The notes under the pieces: model-generated
What the model saw: only the letters and a program-made list of their open reading frames with translations
What the model was told of the DNA's origin: nothing
Database searches by the model: none
Made by a program: the position numbers and the translations under genes
Part shown: positions 51,078 to 61,539 of the stretch, piece after piece
How the letters are laid out: the number at the start of each line of letters is the position of its first letter
Numbering within the stretch: position 1 is the stretch's first letter
NCBI RefSeq assembly: GCF_052324685.1
Contig: NW_027506898.1
Coordinates: forward strand, 1,433,501-1,497,500
DNA length: 64,000 nucleotides
Direction: 5' to 3'
Source of the DNA: Brachyhypopomus gauderio
Lineage: Eukaryota > Chordata > Actinopteri > Gymnotiformes > Hypopomidae

Positions 51078-51149
51078 AGGTTCCACCGAGAGTCGAACTC
51101 GGATTGCTGGATTCAGAGTCCAGAGTGCTAACCATTACACCATGGAACC
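51078..51149 (-). tRNA. tRNA-Gln-CTG: tRNA-Gln (CTG), class B
   Basis: Unit 38, B2, reference sequence. Confidence 0.97.
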
Positions 51150-51376
51150 TACTTTAGACACTTCTGAGTCTTGTTTTGCTCGGTTCACAGACCAAGTTAA
51201 GCTCAAAGTGACTTGTCATGGGAGAATGCAGGTTGCAACAACTACAGACAAGGACTTCCAGCAACAAGATAATTAGTTGAGGTATTTGATTTGGTCAACT
51301 GAAAGACACTTTCTGTTTACAGTAGTCTTCAACAATGAAAGCTGGTACAATCCCAGATAAAGAGCATGTAGCAGAA

Positions 51377-51448
51377 AGGTTCCACCGAGAGTCGAACTCG
51401 GATCACTGGATTCAAAGTCCAGAGTGCTGACCATTACACCATGGAACC
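51377..51448 (-). tRNA. tRNA-Gln-TTG: tRNA-Gln (TTG)
   Basis: Unit 38, reference sequence. Confidence 0.97.
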
Positions 51449-51477
51449 CACAGCAAAAGTTGTTTCTAGCAAATGAG

Positions 51478-51517
51478 TTGCTGGATTCAGAGTTCAGAAT
51501 GCTAACACCATGGAACC
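51478..51517 (-). pseudogene. tRNA-Gln 5'-half fragment
   Basis: Unit 38, form 4 (first appearance). Confidence 0.88.
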
Positions 51518-51843
51518 AGCAAATAGGTTTCCAACTTCTCTGCCGTTGATTTCAGAGTCTGTTGTGCTTACTACTGCATCACGCAACCAAAGAAATTAGC
51601 TTTTGTGAATACTGTTTTGCTGAACACATAGCAAAACATCCTGTCCTGAGACCCTAGCATATTTGGATTTAAATGACTTCACCAATTCTAGGATAATCAG
51701 AAAGCTGTTTGCCACAAGAACAAGCATGTAAAAATTCTGAAAACAATTCATGAAATATGCTGGAATTATAAAGACCGCAAGCATGTGATAGAGCTTGCAT
51801 GGAGAAAAGACCTGCAAGCTGGAATCAACACTAATGAATCAAA

Positions 51844-51915
51844 ACGTTCCACTGAGAGTTGAACTCAGATTGCTGGATTCAGAGTCCAGAGTGCTAACCA
51901 TTACACCATGGAACC
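51844..51915 (-). tRNA. tRNA-Gln-CTG: tRNA-Gln (CTG), class A, G72 variant
   Basis: Unit 39, broken G1-G72 pair as in unit 38. Confidence 0.85.
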
Positions 51916-52143
51916 TAAAAGATAAGTTCTGATTCTTCTGTTTTGCTGGGTTCACAGAACAAGTTAAGCTCAAAGTGACTTGTCTTGAGAGGATGCAAGT
52001 TGCAACAACTACAGACAAGGACTTCCAGCAACAAGATGTTTAGTTGAGGTATTCGATTTGGTCAACTGAAAGACACTTTCTGTTTACACTAGTCTTCAAC
52101 AACAAAAGCTGGTACAACCCCTGATAAAGAGCATGTAGCAGAA

Positions 52144-52214
52144 AGGTTCACCGAGAGTCGAACTTGGATTGCTGGATTCAGAGTCCAGCGTGCTAACCAT
52201 TACACCATGGAACC
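52144..52214 (-). pseudogene. tRNA-Gln (CTG), class B, 71 nt, probably broken
   Basis: Unit 39, B1. One base is missing from the 3' acceptor strand (TGAACC for TGGAACC), so the seven-pair acceptor stem cannot form properly. It also has the A51-C63 mismatch and G26 seen in 50779..50850, so the deletion arose after the two units shared an ancestor. Anticodon arm and both promoter boxes remain; it could be transcribed but is unlikely to be a working tRNA. Confidence 0.85.
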
Positions 52215-52441
52215 TACGTTAGACACTTCTGAGTCTTGTTTTGCTGGGTTCACAGACCAAGTTAAGCTCAAAGTGACTTGTCATGGGAGAATGCATGTTG
52301 CAACAACTACAGACAAGGACTTCCAGCAACAAGATAATTAGTTGAGGTATTTGATTTGGTCAACTGAAAGACACTTTCTGTTTACAGTAGTCTTCAACAA
52401 TGAAAGCTGGTACAATCCCAGATAAAGAGTATGTAGTAGAA

Positions 52442-52513
52442 AGGTTCCACCGAGAGTCGAACTCGGATCACAGGATTCAAAGTCCAGAGTGCTGACCATT
52501 ACACCATGGAACC
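52442..52513 (-). tRNA. tRNA-Gln-TTG: tRNA-Gln (TTG), U42 variant
   Basis: Unit 39. Anticodon stem 3' strand TCCTG: A42T gives a U28-U42 mismatch. Confidence 0.88.
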
Positions 52514-52542
52514 CACGGCAAAAGTTGTTTCTAGCAAATGAG

Positions 52543-52582
52543 TTGCTGGATTCAGAGTCCAGAATGCTAACACCATGGAACC
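52543..52582 (-). pseudogene. tRNA-Gln 5'-half fragment
   Basis: Unit 39, form 3. Confidence 0.88.
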
Positions 52583-52908
52583 AGCAAATAGGTTTCCAAC
52601 TTCTCTGCCGTTGATTTCAGAGTCTGTTGTGCTTACTACTGCATCACGCAACCAAAGAAATTAGCTTTTGTGAATACTGTTTTGCTGAACACATAGCAAA
52701 ACATCCTGTCCTGAGACCCTAGCATATTTGGATTTAAATGACTTCACCAATTCTAGGATAATCAGAAAGCTGTTTGCCACAAGAACAAGCATGTAAAAAT
52801 TCTGAAAACAATTCATGAAATATGCTGGAATTATAAAGACCGCAAGCATGTGATAGAGCTTGCATGGAGAAAAGACCTGCAAGCTGGAATCAACACTAAT
52901 GAATCAAA

Positions 52909-52980
52909 AGGTTCCACTGAGAGTTGAACTCAGATTGCTGGATTCAGAGTCCAGAGTGCTAACCATTACACCATGGAACC
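52909..52980 (-). tRNA. tRNA-Gln-CTG: tRNA-Gln (CTG), class A
   Basis: Unit 40, reference sequence. Confidence 0.97.
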
Positions 52981-53208
52981 TAAAAGATAAGTTCTGATTC
53001 TTCTGTTTTGCTGGGTTCACAGACCAAGTTAAGCTCAAAGTGACTTGTCTTGAGAGGATGCAAGTTGCAACAACTACAGACAAGGACTTCCAGCAACAAG
53101 ATTTTTAGTTGAGGTATTCGATTTGGTCAACTGAAAGACACTTTCTGTTTACAGTAGTCTTCAACAATGAAAGCTGGTACAATCCCAGATAAAGAGCATG
53201 TAGCAGAA

Positions 53209-53280
53209 AGGTTCCACCGAGAGTCGAACTCAGATTGCTGGATTCAGAGTCCAGAGTGCTAACCATTACACCATGGAACC
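53209..53280 (-). tRNA. tRNA-Gln-CTG: tRNA-Gln (CTG), class B, U50 variant
   Basis: Unit 40, B1, U50-G64 wobble. Confidence 0.95.
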
Positions 53281-53507
53281 TACGTTAGACACTTCTGAGT
53301 CTTGTTTTGCTCGGTTCACAGACCAAGTTAAGCTCAAAGTGACTTGTCATGGGAGAATGCATGTTGCAACAACTACAGACAAGGACTTCCAGCAACAAGA
53401 TAATTAGTTGAGGTATTTGATTTGGTCAACTGAAAGACACTTTCTGTTTACACTAGTCTTCAACAACAAAAGCTGGTACAACCCCAGATAAAGAGCATGT
53501 AGCAGAA

Positions 53508-53579
53508 AGGTTCCACCGAGAGTCGAACTCGGATTGCTGGATTCAGAGTCCAGAGTGCTAACCATTACACCATGGAACC
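53508..53579 (-). tRNA. tRNA-Gln-CTG: tRNA-Gln (CTG), class B
   Basis: Unit 40, B2, reference sequence; a TTTT run (acaaaagc) lies in its downstream spacer. Confidence 0.97.
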
Positions 53580-53806
53580 TACATTAGACATTTCTGAGTC
53601 TTGTTTTGCTGGGTTCACAGACCAAGTTAAGCTCAAAGTGACTTGTCATGGGAGAATGCAGGTTGCAACAACTACAGACAAGGACTTCCAGCAACAAGAT
53701 AATTAGTTGAGGTATTTGATTTGGTCAACTGAAAGACACTTTCTGTTTACAGTAGTCTTCAACAATGAAAGCTGGTACAATCCCAGATAAAGAGCATGTA
53801 GCAGAA

Positions 53807-53878
53807 AGGTTCCACCGAGAGTCGAACTCGGATCACTGGATTCAAAGTCCAGAGTGCTGACCATTACACCATGGAACC
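53807..53878 (-). tRNA. tRNA-Gln-TTG: tRNA-Gln (TTG)
   Basis: Unit 40, reference sequence. Confidence 0.97.
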
Positions 53879-53907
53879 CACAGCAAAAGTTGTTTCTAGC
53901 AAATGAG

Positions 53908-53947
53908 TTGCTGGATTCAGAGTCCAGAATGCTAACACCATGGAAAC
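53908..53947 (-). pseudogene. tRNA-Gln 5'-half fragment
   Basis: Unit 40, form 1. Confidence 0.88.
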
Positions 53948-54273
53948 AGCAAATAGGTTTCCAACTTCTCTGCCGTTGATTTCAGAGTCTGTTGTGCTTA
54001 CTACTGCATCACGTAACCAAAGAAATTAGCTTTTGTGAATACTGTTTTGCTGAACACATAGCAAAACATCCTGTCCTGAGACCCTAGCATATTTGGATTT
54101 AAATGACTTCACCAATTCTAGGATAATCAGAAAGCTGTTTGCCACAAGAACAAGCATGTAAAAATTCTGAAAACAATTCATGAAATATGCTGGAATTATA
54201 TAGACCGCAAGCATGTGATAGAGCTTGCATGGAGAAAAGACCTGCAAGCTGGAATCAACACTAATGAATCAAA

Positions 54274-54345
54274 AGGTTCCACTGAGAGTTGAACTCAGAT
54301 TGCTGGATTCAGAGTCCAGAGTGCTAACCATTACACCATGGAACC
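54274..54345 (-). tRNA. tRNA-Gln-CTG: tRNA-Gln (CTG), class A
   Basis: Unit 41, reference sequence. Confidence 0.97.
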
Positions 54346-54573
54346 TAAAAGATAAGTTCTGATTCTTCTGTTTTGCTGGGTTCACAGACCAAGTTAAGCT
54401 CAAAGTGACTTGTCTTGAGAGGATGCAAGTTGCAACAACTACAGACAAGGACTTCCAGCAACAAGATATTTAGTTGAGGTATTCGATTTGGTCAACTGAA
54501 AGACACTTTCTGTTTACAGTAGTCTTCAACAATGAAAGCTGGTACAATCCCAGATAAAGAGCATGTAGCAGAA

Positions 54574-54645
54574 AGGTTCCACCGAGAGTCGAACTCGGAT
54601 TGCTGGATTCAGAGTCCAGAGTGCTAACCATTACACCATGGAACC
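54574..54645 (-). tRNA. tRNA-Gln-CTG: tRNA-Gln (CTG), class B
   Basis: Unit 41, B1, reference sequence. Confidence 0.97.
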
Positions 54646-54872
54646 TACATGAGACGCTTCTGAGTCTTGTTTTGCTGGGTTCACAGACCAAGTTAAGCTC
54701 AAAGTGACTTGTCATGGGAGAATGCATGTTGCAACAACTACAGACAAGGACTTCCAGCAACAAGATAATTAGTTGAGGTATTTGATTTGGTCAACTGAAA
54801 GACACTTTCTGTTTACAGTAGTCTTCAACAATGAAAGCTGGTACAACCCCAGATAAAGAGCATGTAGCAGAA

Positions 54873-54944
54873 AGGTTCCACCGAGAGTCGAACTCGGATT
54901 GCTGGATTCAGAGTCCAGAGTGCTAACCATTACACCATGGAACC
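54873..54944 (-). tRNA. tRNA-Gln-CTG: tRNA-Gln (CTG), class B
   Basis: Unit 41, B2, reference sequence. Confidence 0.97.
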
Positions 54945-55171
54945 TACATTAGACATTTCTGAGTCTTGTTTTGCTGGGTTCACAGACCAAGTTAAGCTCA
55001 AAGTGACTTGTCATGGGAGAATGCAGGTTGCAACAACTACAGACAAGGACTTCCAGCAACAAGATAATTAGTAGAGGTATTTGATTTGGTCAACTGAAAG
55101 ACACTTTCTGTTTACAGTAGTCTTCAACAATGAAAGCTGGTACAATCCCAGATAAAGAGCATGTAGCAGAA

Positions 55172-55243
55172 AGGTTCCAGCGAGAGTCGAACTCGGATCA
55201 CTGGATTCAAAGTCCAGAGTGCTGACCATTACACCATGGAACC
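55172..55243 (-). tRNA. tRNA-Gln-TTG: tRNA-Gln (TTG), C65 variant
   Basis: Unit 41. T stem 3' strand CTCGC: G65C leaves a C49-C65 mismatch. Shared with 58968..59039. Confidence 0.88.
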
Positions 55244-55272
55244 CTCAGCAAAAGTTGTTTCTAGCAAATGAG

Positions 55273-55312
55273 TTGCTGGATTCAGAGTCCAGAATGCTAA
55301 CACCATGGAAAC
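55273..55312 (-). pseudogene. tRNA-Gln 5'-half fragment
   Basis: Unit 41, form 1. Confidence 0.88.
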
Positions 55313-55638
55313 AGCAAATAGGTTTCCAACTTCTCTGCCGTTGATTTCAGAGTCTGTTGTGCTTACTACTGCATCACGCAACCAAAGAAATTAGCTTTTG
55401 TGAATACTGTTTTGCTGAACACATAGCAAAACATCCTGTCCTGAGACCCTAGCATATTTGGATTTAAATGACTTCACCAATTCTAGGATAATCAGAAAGC
55501 TGTTTGCCACAAGAACAAGCATGTAAAAATTCTGAAAACAATTCATGAAATATGCTGGAATTATATAGACCGCAAGCATGTGATAGAGCTTGCATGGAGA
55601 AAAGACCTGCAAGCTGGAATCAACACTAATGAATCAAA

Positions 55639-55710
55639 AGGTTCCACTGAGAGTTGAACTCAGATTGCTGGATTCAGAGTCCAGAGTGCTAACCATTACA
55701 CCATGGAACC
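55639..55710 (-). tRNA. tRNA-Gln-CTG: tRNA-Gln (CTG), class A
   Basis: Unit 42, reference sequence. Confidence 0.97.
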
Positions 55711-55938
55711 TAAAAGATAAGTTCTGATTCTTCTGTTTTGCTGGGTTCACAGACCAAGTTAAGCTCAAAGTGACTTGTCTTGAGAGGATGCAAGTTGCAA
55801 CAACTACAGACAAGGACTTCCAGCAACAAGATATTTAGTTGAGGTATTCGATTTGGTCAACTAAAAGACACTTTCTGTTTACAGTAGTCTTCAACAATGA
55901 AAGCTGGTACAATCCCAGATAAAGAGCATGTAGCAGAA

Positions 55939-56010
55939 AGGTTCCACCGAGAGTCGAACTCGGATTGCTGGATTCAGAGTCCAGAGTGCTAACCATTACA
56001 CCATGGAACC
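55939..56010 (-). tRNA. tRNA-Gln-CTG: tRNA-Gln (CTG), class B
   Basis: Unit 42, B1, reference sequence. Confidence 0.97.
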
Positions 56011-56237
56011 TACGTTAGACACTTCTGAGTCTTGTTTTGCTCGGTTCACAGACCAAGTTAAGCTCAAAGTGACTTGTCATGGGAGAATGCAGGTTGCAAC
56101 AACTACAGACAAGGACTTCCAGCAACAAGATAATTAGTTGAGGTATTTGATTTGGTCAACTGAAAGACACTTTCTGTTTACAGTAGTCTTCAACAATGAA
56201 AGCTGGTACAATCCCAGATAAAGAGCATGTAGCAGAA

Positions 56238-56309
56238 AGGTTCCACCGAGAGTCGAACTCGGATCACTGGATTCAAAGTCCAGAGTGCTGACCATTACAC
56301 CATGGAACC
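56238..56309 (-). tRNA. tRNA-Gln-TTG: tRNA-Gln (TTG)
   Basis: Unit 42, reference sequence. Confidence 0.97.
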
Positions 56310-56338
56310 CACAGCAAAAGTTGTTTCTAGCAAATGAG

Positions 56339-56378
56339 TTGCTGGATTCAGAGTCCAGAATGCTAACACCATGGAACC
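56339..56378 (-). pseudogene. tRNA-Gln 5'-half fragment
   Basis: Unit 42, form 3. Confidence 0.88.
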
Positions 56379-56704
56379 AGCAAATAGGTTTCCAACTTCT
56401 CTGCCATTGATTTCAGAGTCTGTTGTGCTTACTACTGCATCACGCAACCAAAGAAATTAGCTTTTGTGAATACTGTTTTGCTGAACACATAGCAAAACAT
56501 CCTGTCCTGAGACCCTAGCATATTTGGATTTAAATGACTTCACCAATTCTAGGATAATCAGAAAGCTGTTTGCCACAAGAACAAGCATGTAAAAATTCTG
56601 AAAACAATTCATGAAATATGCTGGAATTATATAGACCGCAAGCATGTGATAGAGCTTGCATGGAGAAAAGACCTGCAAGCTGGAATCAACACTAATGAAT
56701 CAAA

Positions 56705-56776
56705 AGGTTCCACTGAGAGTTGAACTCAGATTGCTGGATTCAGAGTCCAGAGTGCTAACCATTACACCATGGAACC
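56705..56776 (-). tRNA. tRNA-Gln-CTG: tRNA-Gln (CTG), class A
   Basis: Unit 43, reference sequence. Confidence 0.97.
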
Positions 56777-57004
56777 TAAAAGTTAAGTTCTGATTCTTCT
56801 GTTTTGCTGGGTTCACAGACCAAGTTAAGCTCAAAGTGACTTGTCTTGAGAGGATGCAAGTTGCAACAACTACAGACAAGGACTTCCAGCAACAAGATAT
56901 TTAGTTGAGGTATTCGATTTGGTCAACTGAAAGACACTTTCTGTTTACAGTAGTCTTCAACAATGAAAGCTGGTACAATCCCAGATAAAGAGCATGTAGC
57001 AGAA

Positions 57005-57076
57005 AGGTTCCACCGAGAGTCGAACTCGGATTGCTGGATTCAGAGTCCAGAGTGCTAACCATTACACCATGGAACC
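57005..57076 (-). tRNA. tRNA-Gln-CTG: tRNA-Gln (CTG), class B
   Basis: Unit 43, B1, reference sequence. Confidence 0.97.
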
Positions 57077-57303
57077 TACATGAGACGCTTCTGAGTCTTG
57101 TTTTGCAGGGTTCACAGACCAAGTTAAGCTCAAAGTGACTTGTCATGGGAGAATGCATGTTGCAACAACTACAGACAAGGACTTCCAGCAACAAGATAAT
57201 TAGTTGAGGTATTTGATTTGGTCAACTGAAAGACACTTTCTGTTTACACTAGTCTTCAACAACGAAAGCTGGTACAACCCCAGATAAAGAGCATGTAGCA
57301 GAA

Positions 57304-57375
57304 AGGTTCCACCGAGAGTCGAACTTGGATTGCTGGATTCAGAGTCCAGAGTGCTAACCATTACACCATAGAACC
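57304..57375 (-). tRNA. tRNA-Gln-CTG: tRNA-Gln (CTG), class B, A51/U6 variant
   Basis: Unit 43, B2. A51-C63 mismatch in the T stem and a U6-G67 wobble in the acceptor. Confidence 0.87.
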
Positions 57376-57602
57376 TACATTAGACATTTCTGAGTCTTGT
57401 TTTGCTGGGTTCACAGACCAAGTTAAGCTCAAAGTGACTTGTCATGGGAGAATGCAGGTTGCAACAACTACAGACAAGGACTTCCAGCAACAAGGTAATT
57501 AGTGGAGGTATTTGATTTGGTCAACTGAAAGACACTTTCTGTTTACAGTAGTCTTCAACAATGAAAGCTGGTACAATCCCAGATAAAGAGCATGTAGCAG
57601 AA

Positions 57603-57674
57603 AGGTTCCACCGAGAGTCGAACTCGGATCACTGGAGTCAAAGTCCAGAGTGCTGACCATTACACCATGGAACC
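57603..57674 (-). tRNA. tRNA-Gln-TTG: tRNA-Gln (TTG), C38 variant
   Basis: Unit 43. Anticodon loop CTTTGAC: A38C, private to this copy. Confidence 0.9.
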
Positions 57675-57703
57675 CACAGCAAAAGTTGTTTCTAGCAAAT
57701 GAG

Positions 57704-57743
57704 TTGCTGGATTCAGAGTTCAGAATGCTAACACCATGGAACC
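57704..57743 (-). pseudogene. tRNA-Gln 5'-half fragment
   Basis: Unit 43, form 4. Confidence 0.88.
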
Positions 57744-58069
57744 AGCAAATAGGTTTCCAACTTCTCTGCCGTTGATTTCAGAGTCTGTTGTGCTTACTAC
57801 TGCATCACGCAACCAAAGAAATTAGCTTTTGTGAATACTGTTTTGCTGAACACATAGCAAAACATCCTGTCCTGAGACCCTAGCATATTTGGATTTAAAT
57901 GACTTCACCAATTCTAGGATAATCAGAAAGCTGTTTGCCACAAGAACAAGCATGTAAAAATTCTGAAAACAATTCATGAAATATGCTGGAATTATATAGA
58001 CCGCAAGCATGTGATAGAGCTTGCATGGAGAAAAGACCTGCAAGCTGGAATCAACACTAATGAATCAAA

Positions 58070-58141
58070 AGGTTCCACTGAGAGTTGAACTCAGATTGCT
58101 GGATTCAGAGTCCAGAGTGCTAACCATTACACCATGGAACC
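58070..58141 (-). tRNA. tRNA-Gln-CTG: tRNA-Gln (CTG), class A
   Basis: Unit 44, reference sequence. Confidence 0.97.
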
Positions 58142-58369
58142 TAAAAGATAAGTTCTGATTCTTCTGTTTTGCTGGGTTCACAGACCAAGTTAAGCTCAAA
58201 GTGACTTGTCTTGAGAGGATGCAAGTTGCAACAACTACAGACAAGGACTTCCAGCAACAAGATATTTAGTTGAGGTATTCGATTTGGTCAACTGAAAGAC
58301 ACTTTCTGTTTACAGTAGTCTTCAACAATGAAAGCTGGTACAATCCCAGATAAAGAGCATGTAGCAGAA

Positions 58370-58441
58370 AGGTTCCACCGAGAGTCGAACTCGGATTGCT
58401 GGATTCAGAGTCCAGAGTGCTAACCATTACACCATGGAACC
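58370..58441 (-). tRNA. tRNA-Gln-CTG: tRNA-Gln (CTG), class B
   Basis: Unit 44, B1, reference sequence. Confidence 0.97.
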
Positions 58442-58668
58442 TACATGAGACACTTCTGAGTCTTGTTTTGCTGGGTTCACAGACCAAGTTAAGCTCAAAG
58501 TGACTTGTCATGGGAGAATGCATGTTGCAACAACTACAGACAAGGACTTCCAGCAACAAGATAATTAGTTGAGGTATTTGATTTGGTCAACTGAAAGACA
58601 CTTTCTGTTTACAGTAGTCTTCAACAACGAAAGCTGGTACAACCCCAGATAAAGAGCATGTAGCAGAA

Positions 58669-58740
58669 AGGTTCCACCGAGAATCGAACTCGGATTGCTG
58701 GATTCAGAGTCCAGAGTGCTAACCATTACACCATGGAACC
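58669..58740 (-). tRNA. tRNA-Gln-CTG: tRNA-Gln (CTG), class B, U59 variant
   Basis: Unit 44, B2. T loop TTCGATT (C59T), a harmless-looking change private to this copy. Confidence 0.95.
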
Positions 58741-58967
58741 TACATTAGACATTTCTGAGTCTTGTTTTGCTGGGTTCACAGACCAAGTTAAGCTCAAAGT
58801 GACTTGTCATGGGAGAATGCAGGTTGCAACAACTACAGACAAGGACTTCCAGCAACAAGGTAATTAGTGGAGGTATTTGATTTGGTCAACTGAAAGACAC
58901 TTTCTGTTTACAGTAGTCTTCAACAATGAAAGCTGGTACAATCCCAGATAAAGAGCATGTAGCAGAA

Positions 58968-59039
58968 AGGTTCCAGCGAGAGTCGAACTCGGATCACTGG
59001 ATTCAAAGTCCAGAGTGCTGACCATTACACCATGGAACC
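58968..59039 (-). tRNA. tRNA-Gln-TTG: tRNA-Gln (TTG), C65 variant
   Basis: Unit 44, C49-C65 mismatch as in unit 41. Confidence 0.88.
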
Positions 59040-59068
59040 CACAGCAAAAGTTGTTTCTAGCAAATGAG

Positions 59069-59108
59069 TTGCTGGATTCAGAGTCCAGAATGCTAACACC
59101 ATGGAAAC
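59069..59108 (-). pseudogene. tRNA-Gln 5'-half fragment
   Basis: Unit 44, form 1. Confidence 0.88.
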
Positions 59109-59434
59109 AGCAAATAGGTTTCCAACTTCTCTGCCGTTGATTTCAGAGTCTGTTGTGCTTACTACTGCATCACGCAACCAAAGAAATTAGCTTTTGTGAA
59201 TACTGTTTTGCTGAACACATAGCAAAACATCCTGTCCTGAGACCCTAGCATATTTGGATTTAAATGACTTCACCAATTCTAGGATAATCAGAAAGCTGTT
59301 TGCCACAAGAACAAGCATGTAAAAATTCTGAAAACAATTCATGAAATATGCTGGAATTATATAGACCGCAAGCATGTGATAGAGCTTGCATGGAGAAAAG
59401 ACCTGCAAGCTGGAATCAACACTAATGAATCAAA

Positions 59435-59506
59435 AGGTTCCACTGAGAGTTGAACTCAGATTGCTGGATTCAGAGTCCAGAGTGCTAACCATTACACCAT
59501 GGAACC
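59435..59506 (-). tRNA. tRNA-Gln-CTG: tRNA-Gln (CTG), class A
   Basis: Unit 45, reference sequence. Confidence 0.97.
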
Positions 59507-59734
59507 TAAAAGATAAGTTCTGATTCTTCTGTTTTGCTGGGTTCACAGACCAAGTTAAGCTCAAAGTGACTTGTCTTGAGAGGATGCAAGTTGCAACAAC
59601 TACAGACAAGGACTTCCAGCAACAAGATATTTAGTTGAGGTATTCGATTTGGTCAACTAAAAGACACTTTCTGTTTACAGTAGTCTTCAACAATGAAAGC
59701 TGGTACAATCCCAGATAAAGAGCATGTAGCAGAA

Positions 59735-59806
59735 AGGTTCCACCGAGAGTCGAACTCGGATTGCTGGATTCAGAGTCCAGAGTGCTAACCATTACACCAT
59801 GGAACC
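59735..59806 (-). tRNA. tRNA-Gln-CTG: tRNA-Gln (CTG), class B
   Basis: Unit 45, B1, reference sequence. Confidence 0.97.
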
Positions 59807-60033
59807 TACGTTAGACACTTCTGAGTCTTGTTTTGCTCGGTTCACAGACCAAGTTAAGCTCAAAGTGACTTGTCATGGGAGAATGCAGGTTGCAACAACT
59901 ACAGACAAGGACTTCCAGCAACAAGATAATTAGTTGAGGTATTTGATTTGGTCAACTGAAAGACACTTTCTGTTTACAGTAGTCTTCAACAATGAAAGCT
60001 GGTACAATCCCAGATAAAGAGCATGTAGCAGAA

Positions 60034-60105
60034 AGGTTCCACCGAGAGTCGAACTCGGATCACTGGATTCAAAGTCCAGAGTGCTGACCATTACACCATG
60101 GAACC
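60034..60105 (-). tRNA. tRNA-Gln-TTG: tRNA-Gln (TTG)
   Basis: Unit 45, reference sequence. Confidence 0.97.
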
Positions 60106-60134
60106 CACAGCAAAAGTTGTTTCTAGCAAATGAG

Positions 60135-60174
60135 TTGCTGGATTCAGAGTCCAGAATGCTAACACCATGGAACC
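60135..60174 (-). pseudogene. tRNA-Gln 5'-half fragment
   Basis: Unit 45, form 3. Confidence 0.88.
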
Positions 60175-60500
60175 AGCAAATAGGTTTCCAACTTCTCTGC
60201 CATTGATTTCAGAGTCTGTTGTGCTTACTACTGCATCACGCAACCAAAGAAATTAGCTTTTGTGAATACTGTTTTGCTGAACACATAGCAAAACATCCTG
60301 TCCTGAGACCCTAGCATATTTGGATTTAAATGACTTCACCAATTCTAGGATAATCAGAAAGCTGTTTGCCACAAGAACAAGCATGTAAAAATTCTGAAAA
60401 CAATTCATGAAATATGCTGGAATTATATAGACCGCAAGCATGTGATAGAGCTTGCATGGAGAAAAGACCTGCAAGCTGGAATCAACACTAATGAATCAAA

Positions 60501-60572
60501 AGGTTCCACTGAGAGTTGAACTCAGATTGCTGGATTCAGAGTCCAGAGTGCTAACCATTACACCATGGAACC
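60501..60572 (-). tRNA. tRNA-Gln-CTG: tRNA-Gln (CTG), class A
   Basis: Unit 46, reference sequence. Confidence 0.97.
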
Positions 60573-60800
60573 TAAAAGTTAAGTTCTGATTCTTCTGTTT
60601 TGCTGGGTTCACAGACCAAGTTAAGCTCAAAGTGACTTGTCTTGAGAGGATGCAAGTTGCAACAACTACAGACAAGGACTTCCAGCAACAAGATATTTAG
60701 TTGAGGTATTCGATTTGGTCAACTGAAAGACACTTTCTGTTTACAGTAGTCTTCAACAATGAAAGCTGGTACAATCCCAGATAAAGAGCATGTAGCAGAA

Positions 60801-60872
60801 AGGTTCCACCGAGAGTCGAACTCGGATTGCTGGATTCAGAGTCCAGAGTGCTAACCATTACACCATGGAACC
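60801..60872 (-). tRNA. tRNA-Gln-CTG: tRNA-Gln (CTG), class B
   Basis: Unit 46, B1, reference sequence. Confidence 0.97.
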
Positions 60873-61099
60873 TACATGAGACGCTTCTGAGTCTTGTTTT
60901 GCAGGGTTCACAGACCAAGTTAAGCTCAAAGTGACTTGTCATGGGAGAATGCATGTTGCAACAACTACAGACAAGGACTTCCAGCAACAAGATAATTAGT
61001 TGAGGTATTTGATTTGGTCAACTGAAAGACACTTTCTGTTTACACTAGTCTTCAACAACGAAAGCTGGTACAACCCCAGATAAAGAGCATGTAGCAGAA

Positions 61100-61171
61100 A
61101 GGTTCCACCGAGAGTCGAACTTGGATTGCTGGATTCAGAGTCCAGAGTGCTAACCATTACACCATGGAACC
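61100..61171 (-). tRNA. tRNA-Gln-CTG: tRNA-Gln (CTG), class B, A51 variant
   Basis: Unit 46, B2, A51-C63 mismatch; acceptor normal, unlike its counterpart in unit 43. Confidence 0.88.
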
Positions 61172-61398
61172 TACATTAGACATTTCTGAGTCTTGTTTTG
61201 CTGGGTTCACAGACCAAGTTAAGCTCAAAGTGACTTGTCTTGAGAGGATGCAAGTTGCAACAACTACAGACAAGGACTTCCAGCAACAAGATATTTAGTT
61301 GAGGTATTCGATTTGGTCAACTGAAAGACACTTTCTGTTTACAGTAGTCTTCAACAATGAAAGCTGGTACAATCCCAGATAAAGAGCATGTAGCAGAA

Positions 61399-61470
61399 AG
61401 GTTCCACCGAGAGTCGAACTCGGATCACTGGATTCAAAGTCCAGAGTGCTGACCATTACACCATGGAACC
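61399..61470 (-). tRNA. tRNA-Gln-TTG: tRNA-Gln (TTG)
   Basis: Unit 46, reference sequence. Confidence 0.97.
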
Positions 61471-61499
61471 CACAGCAAAAGTTGTTTCTAGCAAATGAG

Positions 61500-61539
61500 T
61501 TGCTGGATTCAGAGTCCAGAATGCTAACACCATGGAACC
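61500..61539 (-). pseudogene. tRNA-Gln 5'-half fragment
   Basis: Unit 46, form 3. Confidence 0.88.

Larger units (their letters stand above)
50211..51575. repeat. Array unit 38 (n=2, 1365 bp), divergent
   Basis: Relic at 51525..51588. Private marks shared only with unit 39: acagaacaag, agatgttta, acaaaagctgg and ccctgataa. Confidence 0.95.
51576..52640. repeat. Array unit 39 (n=1, 1065 bp), divergent
   Basis: Relic at 52590..52653. One base shorter than other n=1 units because of a deletion inside its class B gene. Confidence 0.95.
52641..54005. repeat. Array unit 40 (n=2, 1365 bp)
   Basis: Relic at 53955..54018, with a private cacgtaacc change. A spacer has agattttta beside the usual agatattta site. 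Confidence 0.95.
54006..55370. repeat. Array unit 41 (n=2, 1365 bp)
   Basis: Relic at 55320..55383. Confidence 0.95.
55371..56436. repeat. Array unit 42 (n=1, 1066 bp)
   Basis: Relic at 56386..56449. A spacer has caactaaaag (an extra TTTT on the minus strand), shared with unit 45. Confidence 0.95.
56437..57801. repeat. Array unit 43 (n=2, 1365 bp)
   Basis: Relic at 57751..57814. Spacer marks aaagttaag and tttgcaggg recur in units 46 and 47. Confidence 0.95.
57802..59166. repeat. Array unit 44 (n=2, 1365 bp)
   Basis: Relic at 59116..59179. Confidence 0.95.
59167..60232. repeat. Array unit 45 (n=1, 1066 bp)
   Basis: Relic at 60182..60245. Copy of unit 42 at +3796 bp. Confidence 0.95.
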
